This document shows positions 1-9,410 of a stretch of DNA of 10,419 nucleotides, piece after piece. The notes below the pieces were generated by a model, which was given only the letters and a program-made list of their open reading frames with translations, was not told where the DNA came from and searched no databases. Numbering within the stretch: position 1 is the first letter of the stretch; the number at the start of each line of letters is the position of its first letter. The DNA comes from Cyclostephanos tholiformis (taxonomy: Eukaryota > Bacillariophyta > Thalassiosirophyceae > Thalassiosirales > Thalassiosiraceae). A program made the translations under genes and the position numbers. Location: assembly GCA_036939975.1 (NCBI GenBank), contig JALLPB010001287.1:1-10419 (forward strand), written 5' to 3'.

Positions 1-41
1 ACATGTCTTTATGTTTTTATGTTTTTGGGAATGCTCCAATA

Positions 42-68
42 CCATAAAAACTGGGGTTTAAGGGACAG
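42..68 (+). repeat. Left terminal inverted repeat of the MITE-like element
   Basis: It begins ccataaaaactgggg and runs into ttaagggacag. Its reverse complement occurs at 314-340 with five mismatches, all in the outer 11 bases. Confidence 0.75.
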
Positions 69-313
69 CTAATGTTCAAAGATGTGACACCTACATCATT
101 CGACAGTTTTTCCCGCCAAAACCGGAGTCTGTTGTTTTACGTTTGGATAAAGGGCTGCGGTAAAATTCATGAGTCGACCGAAGGATTTAAAAAATGCGGA
201 ATTTTTTGCTACATTCAATGGTAACATTGGGGTTATCTAAAATTTACTGCATCACATTGCAATTTAATTCCTCCAATTTTTTATTTTCTGACTAATTTAG
301 ATAGATTTAGTGT

Positions 314-340
314 CTGTCCCTTAAACCCCGGTGGGTACGG
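314..340 (-). repeat. Right terminal inverted repeat of the MITE-like element
   Basis: It reads ctgtcccttaaacccc and then ggtgggtacgg. The inner 16 bases are the exact reverse complement of 53-68. The bases just inside (tagtgtctg, 308-316) are also the reverse complement of the last bases of the window. Confidence 0.75.
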
Positions 341-450
341 TGTATGTTCTTAAGTAAATACCTACCTACTTCCATACATAGGTACGTACGTACACATCAA
401 ATCATAACCAACTCGGAAATTCACATCATAATAATATTATTTATGCTATC
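341..450 (+). promoter_or_regulatory. Upstream region and leader of the GH16 gene
   Basis: This 110-bp AT-rich stretch separates the MITE-like element from the GH16 ATG. It contains gtacgtacgtac (382-393), a self-complementary run of three GTAC units, and the 12-bp palindrome aataatattatt (430-441). An upstream ATG at 443 opens a four-codon frame (MLSW) whose stop TAG (455-457) lies just past the main start codon, so the two overlap out of frame. Whether that ATG is in the mRNA depends on the transcription start, which cannot be located here. The promoter role is inferred from position only. Confidence 0.4.
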
Positions 451-2544
451 ATGGTAGGCCTCTACATCTATGACCGGCTCAACTCTTATCAGCACTGCCC
501 CGAGGACGAGAGACTAAATGAGGGTATCGAAATTGGTATGCACGGGAGGCAAAGTAACTCTTTCATCATCGAACTTCCAACCCCGAGAGAGAAGCGTCCG
601 TCGCTATTGTTATTCATTTTCGTCATCACCGCATCGTTTTGTATTGCATGGTTTATTTCGGATGGGCTTTTATCAACAAGACGTCGTGGTAGTCATCAAA
701 GTAATGGAGATGGAGATTCTATAGTTAAAAAGCCAGATAGTGATCTTGACGGCACTGAAGTTGCCGACGAAGATGTGAATATTGGCCGTATTCCTGATTT
801 GATATGGGGTGATGAATTCAATGGGGACCAAGTTGACATGACAAAATGGACGTTTATAAATGGAAATGGGTGTGATGTCGGGCTATGTGGTTGGGGTGAG
901 TTTGAACGAGAGAACTTTTTCATCGCGTGAGATGGTGGGCGAGAGAAACATTAAGCATCTTACAACTTCCTAATACAATGTCTCTCGCGGCACAGGAAAT
1001 AATGAGCTCGAGTTGTACACACCTTCGAATACGCATGTAGCACGGGGTAAACTTATCATTGAAGCACAACAAAACAGGGGTGGTAGCGGTATCCGATATT
1101 CATCGTCGAAAATTGTCTCCCGGGGCAAAGCTGACTTTGGAGTTGTTGAGACCGATGTATATGATGAAGATGAAACAGCGGAATCGAACGAGGCACTTGA
1201 AAGAAGCCGTCGTTTTGAAGCAAAGCTCAAACTACCATGGGGTCATGGTATTTGGCCAGCCTTCTGGATGCTGCCGACACACAATATGTATGGTGGATGG
1301 CCAAAGGTGGGTCTCATGTTTTACACATGTTTGTCGTCATAGCGATAAAAAATCTGATTTCTCTCGATAACATTGTTTAGTCGGGAGAAATTGACATAAT
1401 GGGTGCGTTCATAGGATGATTCTGTTCCTATCATGACAACACCAAAAAATAGTTTCAGCGTCATCATGGTTGTTCTGTTTGCCATCTCCTCCTTTAGAAA
1501 ATGTAGGAAAGGAAGGTCCAAATACTGTGCACGGAACGGTAAGCTACGGCAACGTCAGATTCACGGTTACCATTACTTGGTTCTCATCAAGGGCCATCAT
1601 TTTAGGTACATTATGGTCTCGAGTCACCCCAGCATCAATATGCCGAATCGGGTATCACCATCTCATCGCAGAAACCATTTTTTAATCCTTCTGCGCTCTC
1701 TGGAAAGTTGAATGAAACTTTTCATACCTACTCGGTAGAACGTCAGCCCGGGATAATACGATGGTACATTGATGACATTGAGTATTCTTCCATCACAAAG
1801 GCAGATATGCTACCATATAATTGGCCTTTTGATGAAGATTTTTACTTCATTGTTAACCTAGCAGTTGGAGGAAATTGGCCAGGCAATCCAGTAGATGTTG
1901 ATTCTAGTTCTCGCGATGATATCACTAAGTTTCCGCAGCAACTTGAAGTTGACTATGTGAGAGTTTATGAAGGCGTGTTTCCTCGGATTGTAGGAAAAAT
2001 TGTAGTAGATTGCTCTGAACAGGATGTAGAATATGAGATTGTGAATATTGAAACAGATGACGAGACGTTATTCACTTGGAGTGTTCCACAAAATGCAACC
2101 ATAAAAACGGGGCAAGGTAGTAGACGAATAGTTGTCTGCTTCAACTCCAAGATAGATGGAAGCGACATTCTTGACAGTGAAATCATCCATGTTCAAGCGA
2201 GCGCTATTGATAATCAAAGTGCTTCTTCATCGATTGGCCTAGCGAAAATTCAAGGAAATGGAATAGGAACTCGGGTCAAAATTGTTGATTTCAATGGCAA
2301 ATGTTCGTCAATGAATGAACTTTATCCAAGGCTCAAAGATTATAATATTGACTGCGGTCGTCCTTCAACGTGCACCGCATTTGTGCTTAACAAAACAACT
2401 GATGAATATACATGTGGTGAACGAATTGAATGGTTGATCAATAAATTGGGTATGAATGAAGAGGAAGCATGTAAGGAAGTGGCGTACAAACAATTCCATG
2501 GCCATTGTGGTCCTTGTAATCCATTTGTAAGAGATGAGCAGTAA
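451..2544 (+). CDS. Membrane-anchored GH16 endo-beta-1,3-glucanase (laminarinase-like), five exons
   Basis: Predicted to hydrolyse beta-1,3-glucans such as chrysolaminarin on the lumenal or outer side of a membrane. Exons are 451-895, 996-1306, 1381-1402, 1498-1538 and 1606-2544. Introns are GT-AG (100, 74, 95 and 67 bp) and all junction phases agree, giving 585 residues. Residues 1-50 form a cytosolic tail with a YDRL motif (7-10), and 51-70 a type II signal anchor. Residues 71-115 are an acidic linker. The GH16 domain spans about 116-395, with WGDEF at 119, the junction GWGNNELELYT, and catalytic GEIDIME, in which E255 is the nucleophile, E260 the acid/base, and D257 lies between them. It closes with LEVDYVRVYE. 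Residues about 402-490 resemble a PKD/Ig-like module (FTWSVP...TGQGS). Residues 506-580 hold a seven-Cys module ending HCGPCNP. The family is clear; exact substrate and compartment are inferred. The start is the first in-frame ATG before the anchor; M30 is an alternative. Confidence 0.92.
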
Positions 2545-2706
2545 AATATTGCCATTCAACTTCAGACTTATACAATTAGCTTGGCCGTCAATTATTTTTT
2601 CCCCACCCGATTTGCTCGAACTTGTTGGATCAATATTGCCGTGGCCTCATTCTCGCGATTGGCGTTTACCAGCTGCCTCCCACGCCACAGTTTTTTGATA
2701 AAAATA
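2545..2706. other. Convergent 3' spacer between the GH16 and lipase-fusion genes
   Basis: Two genes on opposite strands end here, 162 bp apart, so both 3' UTRs and polyadenylation sites must lie in or overlap this stretch. I see no canonical AATAAA on the plus strand; aaaatattg follows the GH16 stop directly. The overlapping small frames have no recognisable content. Confidence 0.5.
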
Positions 2707-5700
2707 TTACCGGCTTGTCACCCAAGATGGAAGTGTGCCACTATGGTCGTATCGAACCTTTCCTGACATGTGACCCCTGTAATATTCTTTCAGCTCCTCG
2801 CATCCCAAAGCACTCTCGAGTGACTCACGATATCTGTCCATGGAGTGTGCTGACATAGACGTTCGGACTTTTGTGAAACGAAGAAGTGTCTCAACCACAG
2901 TTGGTCCGACCAGGATATTACCCGTGCATCCTTCCTCCAGCAGAACCTCCATACCTGCGTGCCTGTAGGTACCTTCGCAGCCCGCTCCAAACGTTACCAT
3001 AGCCGTGACAGCATCACCCTCTGTTGAGACGCGGAACGTGTGAGGTACTCTTTTCTTGTACAATATCTTGAATGCAAGATTCCCAAGACGAGGTTGGCCA
3101 TAAGTGTACACAGCGATCGGCGGACGAAGGCGTATGATATTGGTGCTTTGATGTGAAAATTTCTGCCCGAGCCAAAATATGCTATCTGAGTCATCATCGT
3201 TATACGATATACTCCGCTTTAATGGCCCACCGCTGTTAAGCAAAATTTCACAGTTACTGGCAAGGTCTAATGCCAGCAACTGAGCGATTGCTCCTCCCAT
3301 AGAATGCCCAGTAATATAGAGCTTAGGTATAGTCAGAGGTTGGGCGTTGTGGGCGCTGGATCTTCCTCCGTGTTGTCGACTGCGTTCGACCGATTTTTCC
3401 AATTGGCGTTTGAATACAGTCAAAATTGCTAGCATGACGTCATGCCTAACCTTAGAGTAGTTTCGGAGGAAGCCTTCGTGAACGCAAGGTAGAGCTTGCC
3501 TTGCCAATGGTGTTGCCCGAATAATTGCCTTTGCGCCGGTCGACACAGCTGGTATGAAAAGGGAGTGATCACGATCTAAGTGGTCAACTTTCGAGGTCTC
3601 TCCTGCAACGTTCGGCCAGGATGTGTATTTGCCTGATGGTATGCGTAGGATCTCTTGCAGTATCGACGACGAAGCAAACTCACTGTTGTCCCATAATATT
3701 TCATCAACGGCAATCGGCATTGCCGGGCGAATATTGAATGCTGGGATGTCGCTCATTATTGGCTCAGGCAACGGCACCTATATCATTAGAGAAGCTAGCA
3801 TTAGGGAAAACAATCTTTCTATCAGCTAGCGTGATGGATTGCTTGATAAAGAAACTCACCTGACGGAAACTGAAGTCAGTTTGTATGTTAGAGAGTGATG
3901 CCGACCCCCTAAAAGCGACAACGATGACGCTGTCTTCTTCTCCCTCTACTTGCTCTGAGATGTTACTTGCAACAAAACCGTGGGTGTCAGTCTCACTATC
4001 ATGAATGACATGCTCAAGTTTTAGGCCGATGGAGTCAAGCACCATTCTGCCAGGAGCCCACTGATTCAATGAATATTCTGAAGGAGAATAGTATGATTGC
4101 CAAGACGCTTCAAGGAGCCAACATGCTAGTTCGACGCAAAATACGGGCGAATATCTACCTTTATAAATCGCTCCTTGGCCGTATTTGTTCTTGTGGATAT
4201 TGAAATACCGACCATCGACCTGTAACTGAAAAGTCCCGACAATATTCAGATTTTCCTTGATGGTATGTTGAGATAAATAAGGATGACTTCTTATTGGAAG
4301 GGGAAAAACTCTCCAGGTGTGAGTGCAGCGAGCTAGTGTCACTACAGAACGTTTGTCCTTTCCCTGATATCTCTTGTCCATATCTGAAATCGTGGTCTGC
4401 TTTGAATATTGATTAGGTATCATTGACTGATCATCTTGTATTCGTAACTCTTTGTTTGAAGAATAAAAACGAGAGGAGGGCAAAAACAGGTACGCAACAA
4501 CTAACGAGCATGCAGTTGCGTACAAGATTTTTCCAGGGCCAATGTTGGAAGCAGTGCCAACGTAGGGAATAACAGCAGTTGCGTGAATAATTAAATTCAG
4601 GAAAAGTTCAGCCTTTGAATCGAAGGATTCATCATTCCCTCGAAAAGATGTATCATATGAAAGTTCATCTCCTGTGACAGTATGGTCAGGCGTAGATTTC
4701 AAGATTCCAATAAGATTCAACGAATGATAAAACAAAGCAAGAATGAAAGCCAATCCAAGCAATAGAATGCTAGACAAAACCTAACAAATGTTGTTTCGTG
4801 TTCCGTCGTAGTTACAATGCATATAGTACATCGACGAATGAGGAGAGTCTGGTGAGAGACAGAAAAAGAGGAGCTCTCCGTAACACCAATTGAAAATAGG
4901 ACTGGCGATCCAAAGGAAAAGACACTCACTCGAAAGGCGAGCTGGGCAGATCTTGTGCTGAGGAATGGTTCTCTTTTTAGACGTTCACCGGTGACTAAGC
5001 TCGTGTAAACAATATAAAGACACACGATTATCTGGGCAATAATCTGCACGATGGAAGTTAGGACATAGACTTTGCTGGCGCTTCCCAACCGGTCAGGATT
5101 AAGCTCTTCTCTCTCTGACATCGACCTGCTTTCTGACATTGGAAATCTTGATGCAGCCGCTGCTATAGACGCCGCTATTCCAAGAACAAGAAGGCTCATT
5201 TTGGGTAAGATGAACTCAAGGATAGAGTCCGAGTAAAAATCGTGCTTCATCCTCAACGCCATGGAAAAAGACGTGCCACCTCCGTCGACGTCGCCGTACT
5301 GCTGGTAGTAACGTTTGACTTGGCCCCATTCGTCATCAACAACATCATCAGTTGGGGATATGTGCCTCGTTGCCTTTAGAAGCTCCAAAACACGTCGGTG
5401 TTGGTCAAAGCGGCGTCTTGCAATATCTGCAGTACTAAAGCATGCATAAATGAGAGCAATCTATCGGTGAACTGATGAAATAAAGCAAGTCAAGAATGCA
5501 ATAGATGACCTTTTTGGCTCACTGGTATCTCAACCCATGAACAAGGCAGAGCCAGAGAAACAAAATACCATGAACACTACTTGATGACAGAGAATCTGAA
5601 AGAAATCGAAATTCCGGCAGCTCGTAGAGCCATGGCTTGAACCACGCAATTGCAAGAAGCGGGTTTTGAAGCATAACCAGGCAAATAAGCAGCAACATGA

Positions 5701-7744
5701 GGTATCGTCTTTCAGGAAATGCAGTCCAAGGGTCTTGCCACCAAAAAAGCTGAGATTGAATATTTTTCTTCTTTTTTCTCCAGCCTGATCGGATAATCTC
5801 CCAGATAGTCTCACTATCGCATTCATCTCTACTATTAGCGTTAGAGTTTTCACTAACGACCCCCATGCTCCACTTCCAATAACAAATAAAAACTATCGTT
5901 ACCATCAATGAAATCATCCGAGTTGCTTCTACGACATTGTTGTATCCAACGCTTTCGTGCTGAAACTTATACACAGACTTCGTAGATAGCTCTGCGAGTA
6001 ACTCTTGAGGATGAGATACATCCGCAAAGGACAACAATTTTTCCGCCTCTGACAAATCGTCGTCGTTGAAATCATGGACTATGTAATCATCGTCGGCACC
6101 AATAATACCACCTCGTTCATTGAGCCAGAGGTTTTCTATCGGGGAATCGCTTTTTGTTTTTTGGTAAGACACCAGAATTTCAACTCTTAAATCTCCACCC
6201 ATTAGCACCGCAGTATTAGGCAGAGAAAAGAATGCTTCCATGATGTGACCACTACTGCAATTCCAAGTCGGTGCAATGATTTCTGACTCGTTAGGATTGC
6301 CATTCAATTTGCAGAATAAATCGAGTCTCTTTGAACTAAGAATCAAAACCGGCGACCAAAAACCATATTCCAAAGTCTTGTTCGTTGCTACATAGTCATC
6401 TGGACTCGGACGCTGAAAGATAATAGCAGATACAAGCACAGACCCCCTTGCGACCATTGCAACTGCATTGCTTGACAAGTTGTTGACAGTCAGAGTGCCA
6501 CTCATAGATTGAGACGTAGGAGGCACATTTGATATGACTCCCGACGTAAACGCGTATCCATGAGACATGAGGTAACGATAGCGTGGCGTTATTATTGTAG
6601 TTCTCTCAAGTGCCATTCGTGACAGAGTAGAATTCGACAGGGCTTGTCCGTCAAAAAGAAGGCCAACTCCTTCTCTCAGCTCAAATGGATATGTGCATGA
6701 GCCGTGAAACTTTCCGTCATCTGAGAATCGAAAGGGCACAGGGAAATATCCTTTCACTGATTCATCGAACGGAGTCGGCACGGATCCTCCCATTATCTCA
6801 GCGCAATTCCGCTTTCCGTGGAGCGGTCCTACAACGGTATTTCTTAGCCGTGTATTTCCATCCAAATAGATAGCCAAAATCAAGAACACGTATGGAAGTA
6901 GGAGGACGAACCAAGACCAGGCGGTCCCCAGCTCCTCAAGGAGAATGAGTTTCGTCCATGGGTGTATGGCCGTGCTATCTTCGAAGTCGTTGTTTTCGCC
7001 TTGGGAATCAATATCTTTCAAGACTATAGTGTTGTAGCCACCTAAGTTCCTTGTTGTTAATCTTTCATCTGCCAACGTTGTCATCAAAGCTGGTGATGAT
7101 GACACTCGGTTAATGGAACCCATGTTTCTCCTGCCTTCCGTCGGGAACCGAAGTTCATGTACTGCTTCCCCTGTTGAATTCGCATCATTATCGTCATTTG
7201 TGGGAAAAGGTTGTGTGCCCTCATCGGCGGTGATCTCCGCTGAGGAATACATAATTTTCCTCCCAGCACGTCTTGCTGAATCCACATACGGTGCAAGCCA
7301 CGTGGCCAATGCCTGGGCCAATGGACTCACGATACTCGACGGCGAAGGCAACAGCGGCGACATTGCGCTCCCATTTTGGACTGAGGTATTCTTGCGGATT
7401 GGAGTGGAAGACGTCGCATTGTAGAACTTGGATTCCTGCGACAAGGGCGGATGTGATTGTGACATTATGGTTTGACGCGGCGGTGTTCTGGAGAGAAGAC
7501 TCGTCGTTTCGTCGTCTGTGGACAGATCATCCTTGACATCAGACAGGCAGTCATGATACCAAGTTTCGTCATCGGCAATTCCTTCAGCGGGGGAGGCTTT
7601 GGAGGGTAGCGAAGCGTCAACCGTCATCCAAGAAGACAAAGACGCCGGAAATGATTCTGGTATCATTCCTTGGAATCCTTCCCAGCTGCCATCGACGGCG
7701 GCAACTTCCGCTTCATCGTCAAATGGATTTGTTTTTCTTTCCAT
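2707..7744 (-). CDS. Wntless/TMEM181-like multi-pass membrane protein fused to a class 3 lipase, four exons
   Basis: Predicted serine lipase acting on glycerolipids (DAG- or TAG-type) and embedded in a membrane by its own N-terminal half. Minus-strand exons are 7744-5523, 5434-4930, 4780-3860 and 3777-2707. Introns of 88, 149 and 82 bp (GTGAGC/GTGAGT donors; TTTAG, GTTAG, ATATAG acceptors) all join in phase, giving 1572 residues. Residues 1-270 are acidic and Ser-rich, with NPF (6-8), WEGF (21-24) and ETTSLL (79-84). TM1 is at 275-294. A lumenal domain (295-600) has five N-glycosylation sequons (N371, N422, N455, N485, N495). Further membrane segments lie near 607-625, 681-699, 723-737, 811-838, 853-878, 912-931, 967-985 and 994-1009. 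FPERRYLM, HGLRY and AYLFLPS recall the WLS/TMEM181 family. The lipase covers about 1125-1535: VVAFRGSAS (1196-1204), GHSMGG with S1375, D1471 in EGDAV, H1527 in SAHSMDRY. An in-frame TAG lies just upstream of the ATG. The lipase call is very secure; the Wntless-like call is moderate. Confidence 0.86.
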
Positions 7745-8148
7745 CTTTTTTTTGGAGAACTATTTTGACTCTCTCGTCCGGCTCTAGAGAACGTACGCAG
7801 GCCTGCAGATCGACGCAAGTCTAGATTCCACGCATTTGAAAATAATATACTCCTTATGGTTGGTTTGCGAGCTGGGCCCCACCACCTCTCTTCGTTCATC
7901 CTTCGTGAATTAATGATGTTGTTCTTTGCTTTTTTTCGAGCGTCCCCTCCCGGTCCCCGACGGTGGACAGACCTGGGGGTCCTCCTTTTTTTTACTGTGA
8001 TGAGTGAATCATAATACCTAATAGCAACACCATTATCTACACACAACACTAGTATTACCGAAGTCTCAAGTGAGGTGAACGAAGAAGTTAGAGACGAACA
8101 CCCGGTTCGATTTTAACTCCCACCAGCCGAACCATCAACTCGATCGAA
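7745..8148. promoter_or_regulatory. Divergent intergenic region, probable shared promoter
   Basis: The lipase-fusion gene (minus) and the mL49 gene (plus) diverge from this 404-bp gap, so both promoters and 5' leaders should lie here. Visible landmarks are an eight-T tract (7986-7993), a T-rich stretch just upstream of the fusion ATG (7745-7752) and a pyrimidine-rich centre (about 7860-7990). No TATA box or recognisable operator is evident. A 128-codon minus frame crossing the region overlaps the fusion start in another frame and looks like chance. The promoter role is inferred from gene orientation. Confidence 0.5.
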
Positions 8149-8878
8149 ATGTCCCTCCTTTGCCCGCTTCCGACGTTACTCAGGACGGTCCGCCCACCGC
8201 GCCCGCCGTATCTATCAAACGCCACCTCCCGGTCGAAACACTCCGCCACCCAAGTCAAACGTCTATTCAAGAATAATCCCGCCCGATTGCGACTCCTCAA
8301 GAAGGAGGGCAGGTCACCCAACGAGCCGCGGAACATACCCGAACATCCTACCTTCCCCCCCGTATTCAAACCCACGTTCCTCGGAAACGGATGGTCGGCC
8401 CCTCCCAATCCGTCGGAGGTGGAGATTCCGGAGTACCCATTCCGAGTTACGAGGACGGGGAATAAGCCCTTTGGGGCCGTAGGATTCCTTCCCGTTTATC
8501 GAGATGTGCGGTGAGTTACGTAATTCGGGGCTATGAATTCGTGCGAATTAGAATGTAATCTTAATCCAATGTACTATCGTTTCGATCACCACCCACGCAT
8601 GATAACGCAGAATCCATGGCACCAAACACACCACGATAATTCGTAACGTTGCGGGAGACATTCCATCATTCATAAACGAACTGCGCGCGGTATTGAGATT
8701 GCCCCTGGGGAAAAGGGGTATTCTGACGTCGGCGTCGACCGGTAAGCACGGGGGGGGGGAGGCGGGAAGGGGGGTGAATGCGGAAAATCCAATTCGCATT
8801 CGCAGCGGCGGAGCTATTGAGGTGAACGGAGATCACGCGAGGGAGGTCAAGAGGTGGCTGGCAGGACTTGGATTTTAA
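8149..8878 (+). CDS. MRPL49: Mitochondrial large-subunit ribosomal protein mL49 (Img2 family), two exons
   Basis: Structural protein of the mitochondrial 54S/39S large ribosomal subunit, nuclear-encoded and imported. Exon 1 is 8149-8510 and exon 2 is 8611-8878. The 100-bp intron starts GTGAGT, ends CGCAG and restores an Arg codon across the junction (cg + a), giving 209 residues. Residues 1-52 contain no acidic residue and many Arg/Lys, as expected of a mitochondrial presequence. The conserved domain starts near 96 (YPFRVTRTGNKPFG, then GFLPVYRDVR). It continues in exon 2 with TTIIRNVAGDIPSFINELR and ends with the family's hallmark GAIEVNGDHAREVKRWLAGLGF-type tail, shown here only in part: EVNGDH and VKRWL. 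A Gly-rich insertion (TGKHGGGEAGRG) replaces the usual short loop and is coded partly by a run of ten G (8750-8759). The fit to the family is good over the whole domain. Confidence 0.92.
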
Positions 8879-9410
8879 CGGATAATGGAATTCTCAATAG
8901 GAATTTTGGCATAATCGATTTAAATGGATTGTAGGCATTAAACACATCAAATGCAAATACGCTAAAATTTGGAGTGTAAGATAGTTGAGAAGGAGGAATA
9001 AGACATGGTAGTGCTGAAATAAAATACCCCAAATTGCACACAAATTGTATTCCTGATAGATTTCCCAATCCTTCTCTAAATCGACCCTTTTGGCGCTCAA
9101 TCTCAATTTTATGCGAGAGATGTCCATTGCGGAGGTAAATATTCCACTATCAAGCCAGGTAAATACTGCTGTCTCCTCGGACAATCCGTTGTACTCCCTG
9201 ATGGAGACTGGCAATATCAATTTGCCTATATTCTCAAGAGATGACATTTCTCCAATGTCAACAGCTGTGTCAACAGATCCTGATTGTCAAAAGTCTTCCA
9301 GTGTGGCAATGCATGAACAAGATGCACTATCATCCTCTCACACATTAATATATGTGATGTCATCAGTCATTTACTGTTCTACATATCCCCACATGAGGGC
9401 TGTGAGTCAC
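8879..9410. other. Non-coding stretch after mL49
   Basis: AT-rich sequence with no credible gene. A 133-codon plus frame (9090-9491) starts from TTG, has no recognisable domain and runs into the tRNA-like sequence, so I do not call it. A small direct repeat, tgtcaacag, occurs at 9256-9264 and 9268-9276. Confidence 0.5.

Larger units (their letters stand above)
42..340. mobile_element. MITE-like element with terminal inverted repeats
   Basis: The two ends (42-68 and 314-340) are inverted copies matching at 22 of 27 positions, and the inner 16 bases (ggggtttaagggacag) are identical. The 245 bp between them is AT-rich and has no credible open frame, so the element would be non-autonomous. A sequence close to the same terminus lies at 10369-10419, and both it and the right arm here continue into the same inner bases (tagtgtctg / cagacacta). 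That makes this a repeat family rather than a chance palindrome. I see no clean target-site duplication. A TA precedes the left end but not the right end, so the transposase superfamily stays open. The element ends 110 bp before the GH16 start codon and may carry part of that gene's promoter. Confidence 0.7.

Noticed and set aside
2707..5388. Separate lipase gene starting downstream of the Wntless-like part
   Set aside because: The last WLS-type membrane segments and the lipase share one exon, and upstream junctions are all in phase. A separate gene would begin in the middle of the membrane domain.
5457..5522. Shorter intron 1 of the fusion gene ending at GATAG
   Set aside because: With the GTGAGC donor this acceptor shifts the frame and stops early. 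The acceptor CTTTAG at 5435 restores the frame (HGLRYH then TADIARRR).
7663..8049. 128-codon minus-strand frame upstream of the lipase fusion
   Set aside because: It overlaps the fusion's first exon in another frame and is a basic, domainless translation of promoter DNA. The fusion's own ATG at 7744 has an in-frame stop just upstream.
8088..8408. 106-codon minus-strand frame
   Set aside because: It lies antisense to exon 1 of mL49, whose own frame has clear homology-like features and a consistent intron.
8742..8805. Possible second mL49 intron (GTAAGC to CGCAG) that would remove the Gly-rich loop
   Set aside because: The joined frame stops after a few codons and loses the conserved C-terminal tail. 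Read straight through, the sequence stays in frame to the expected end.
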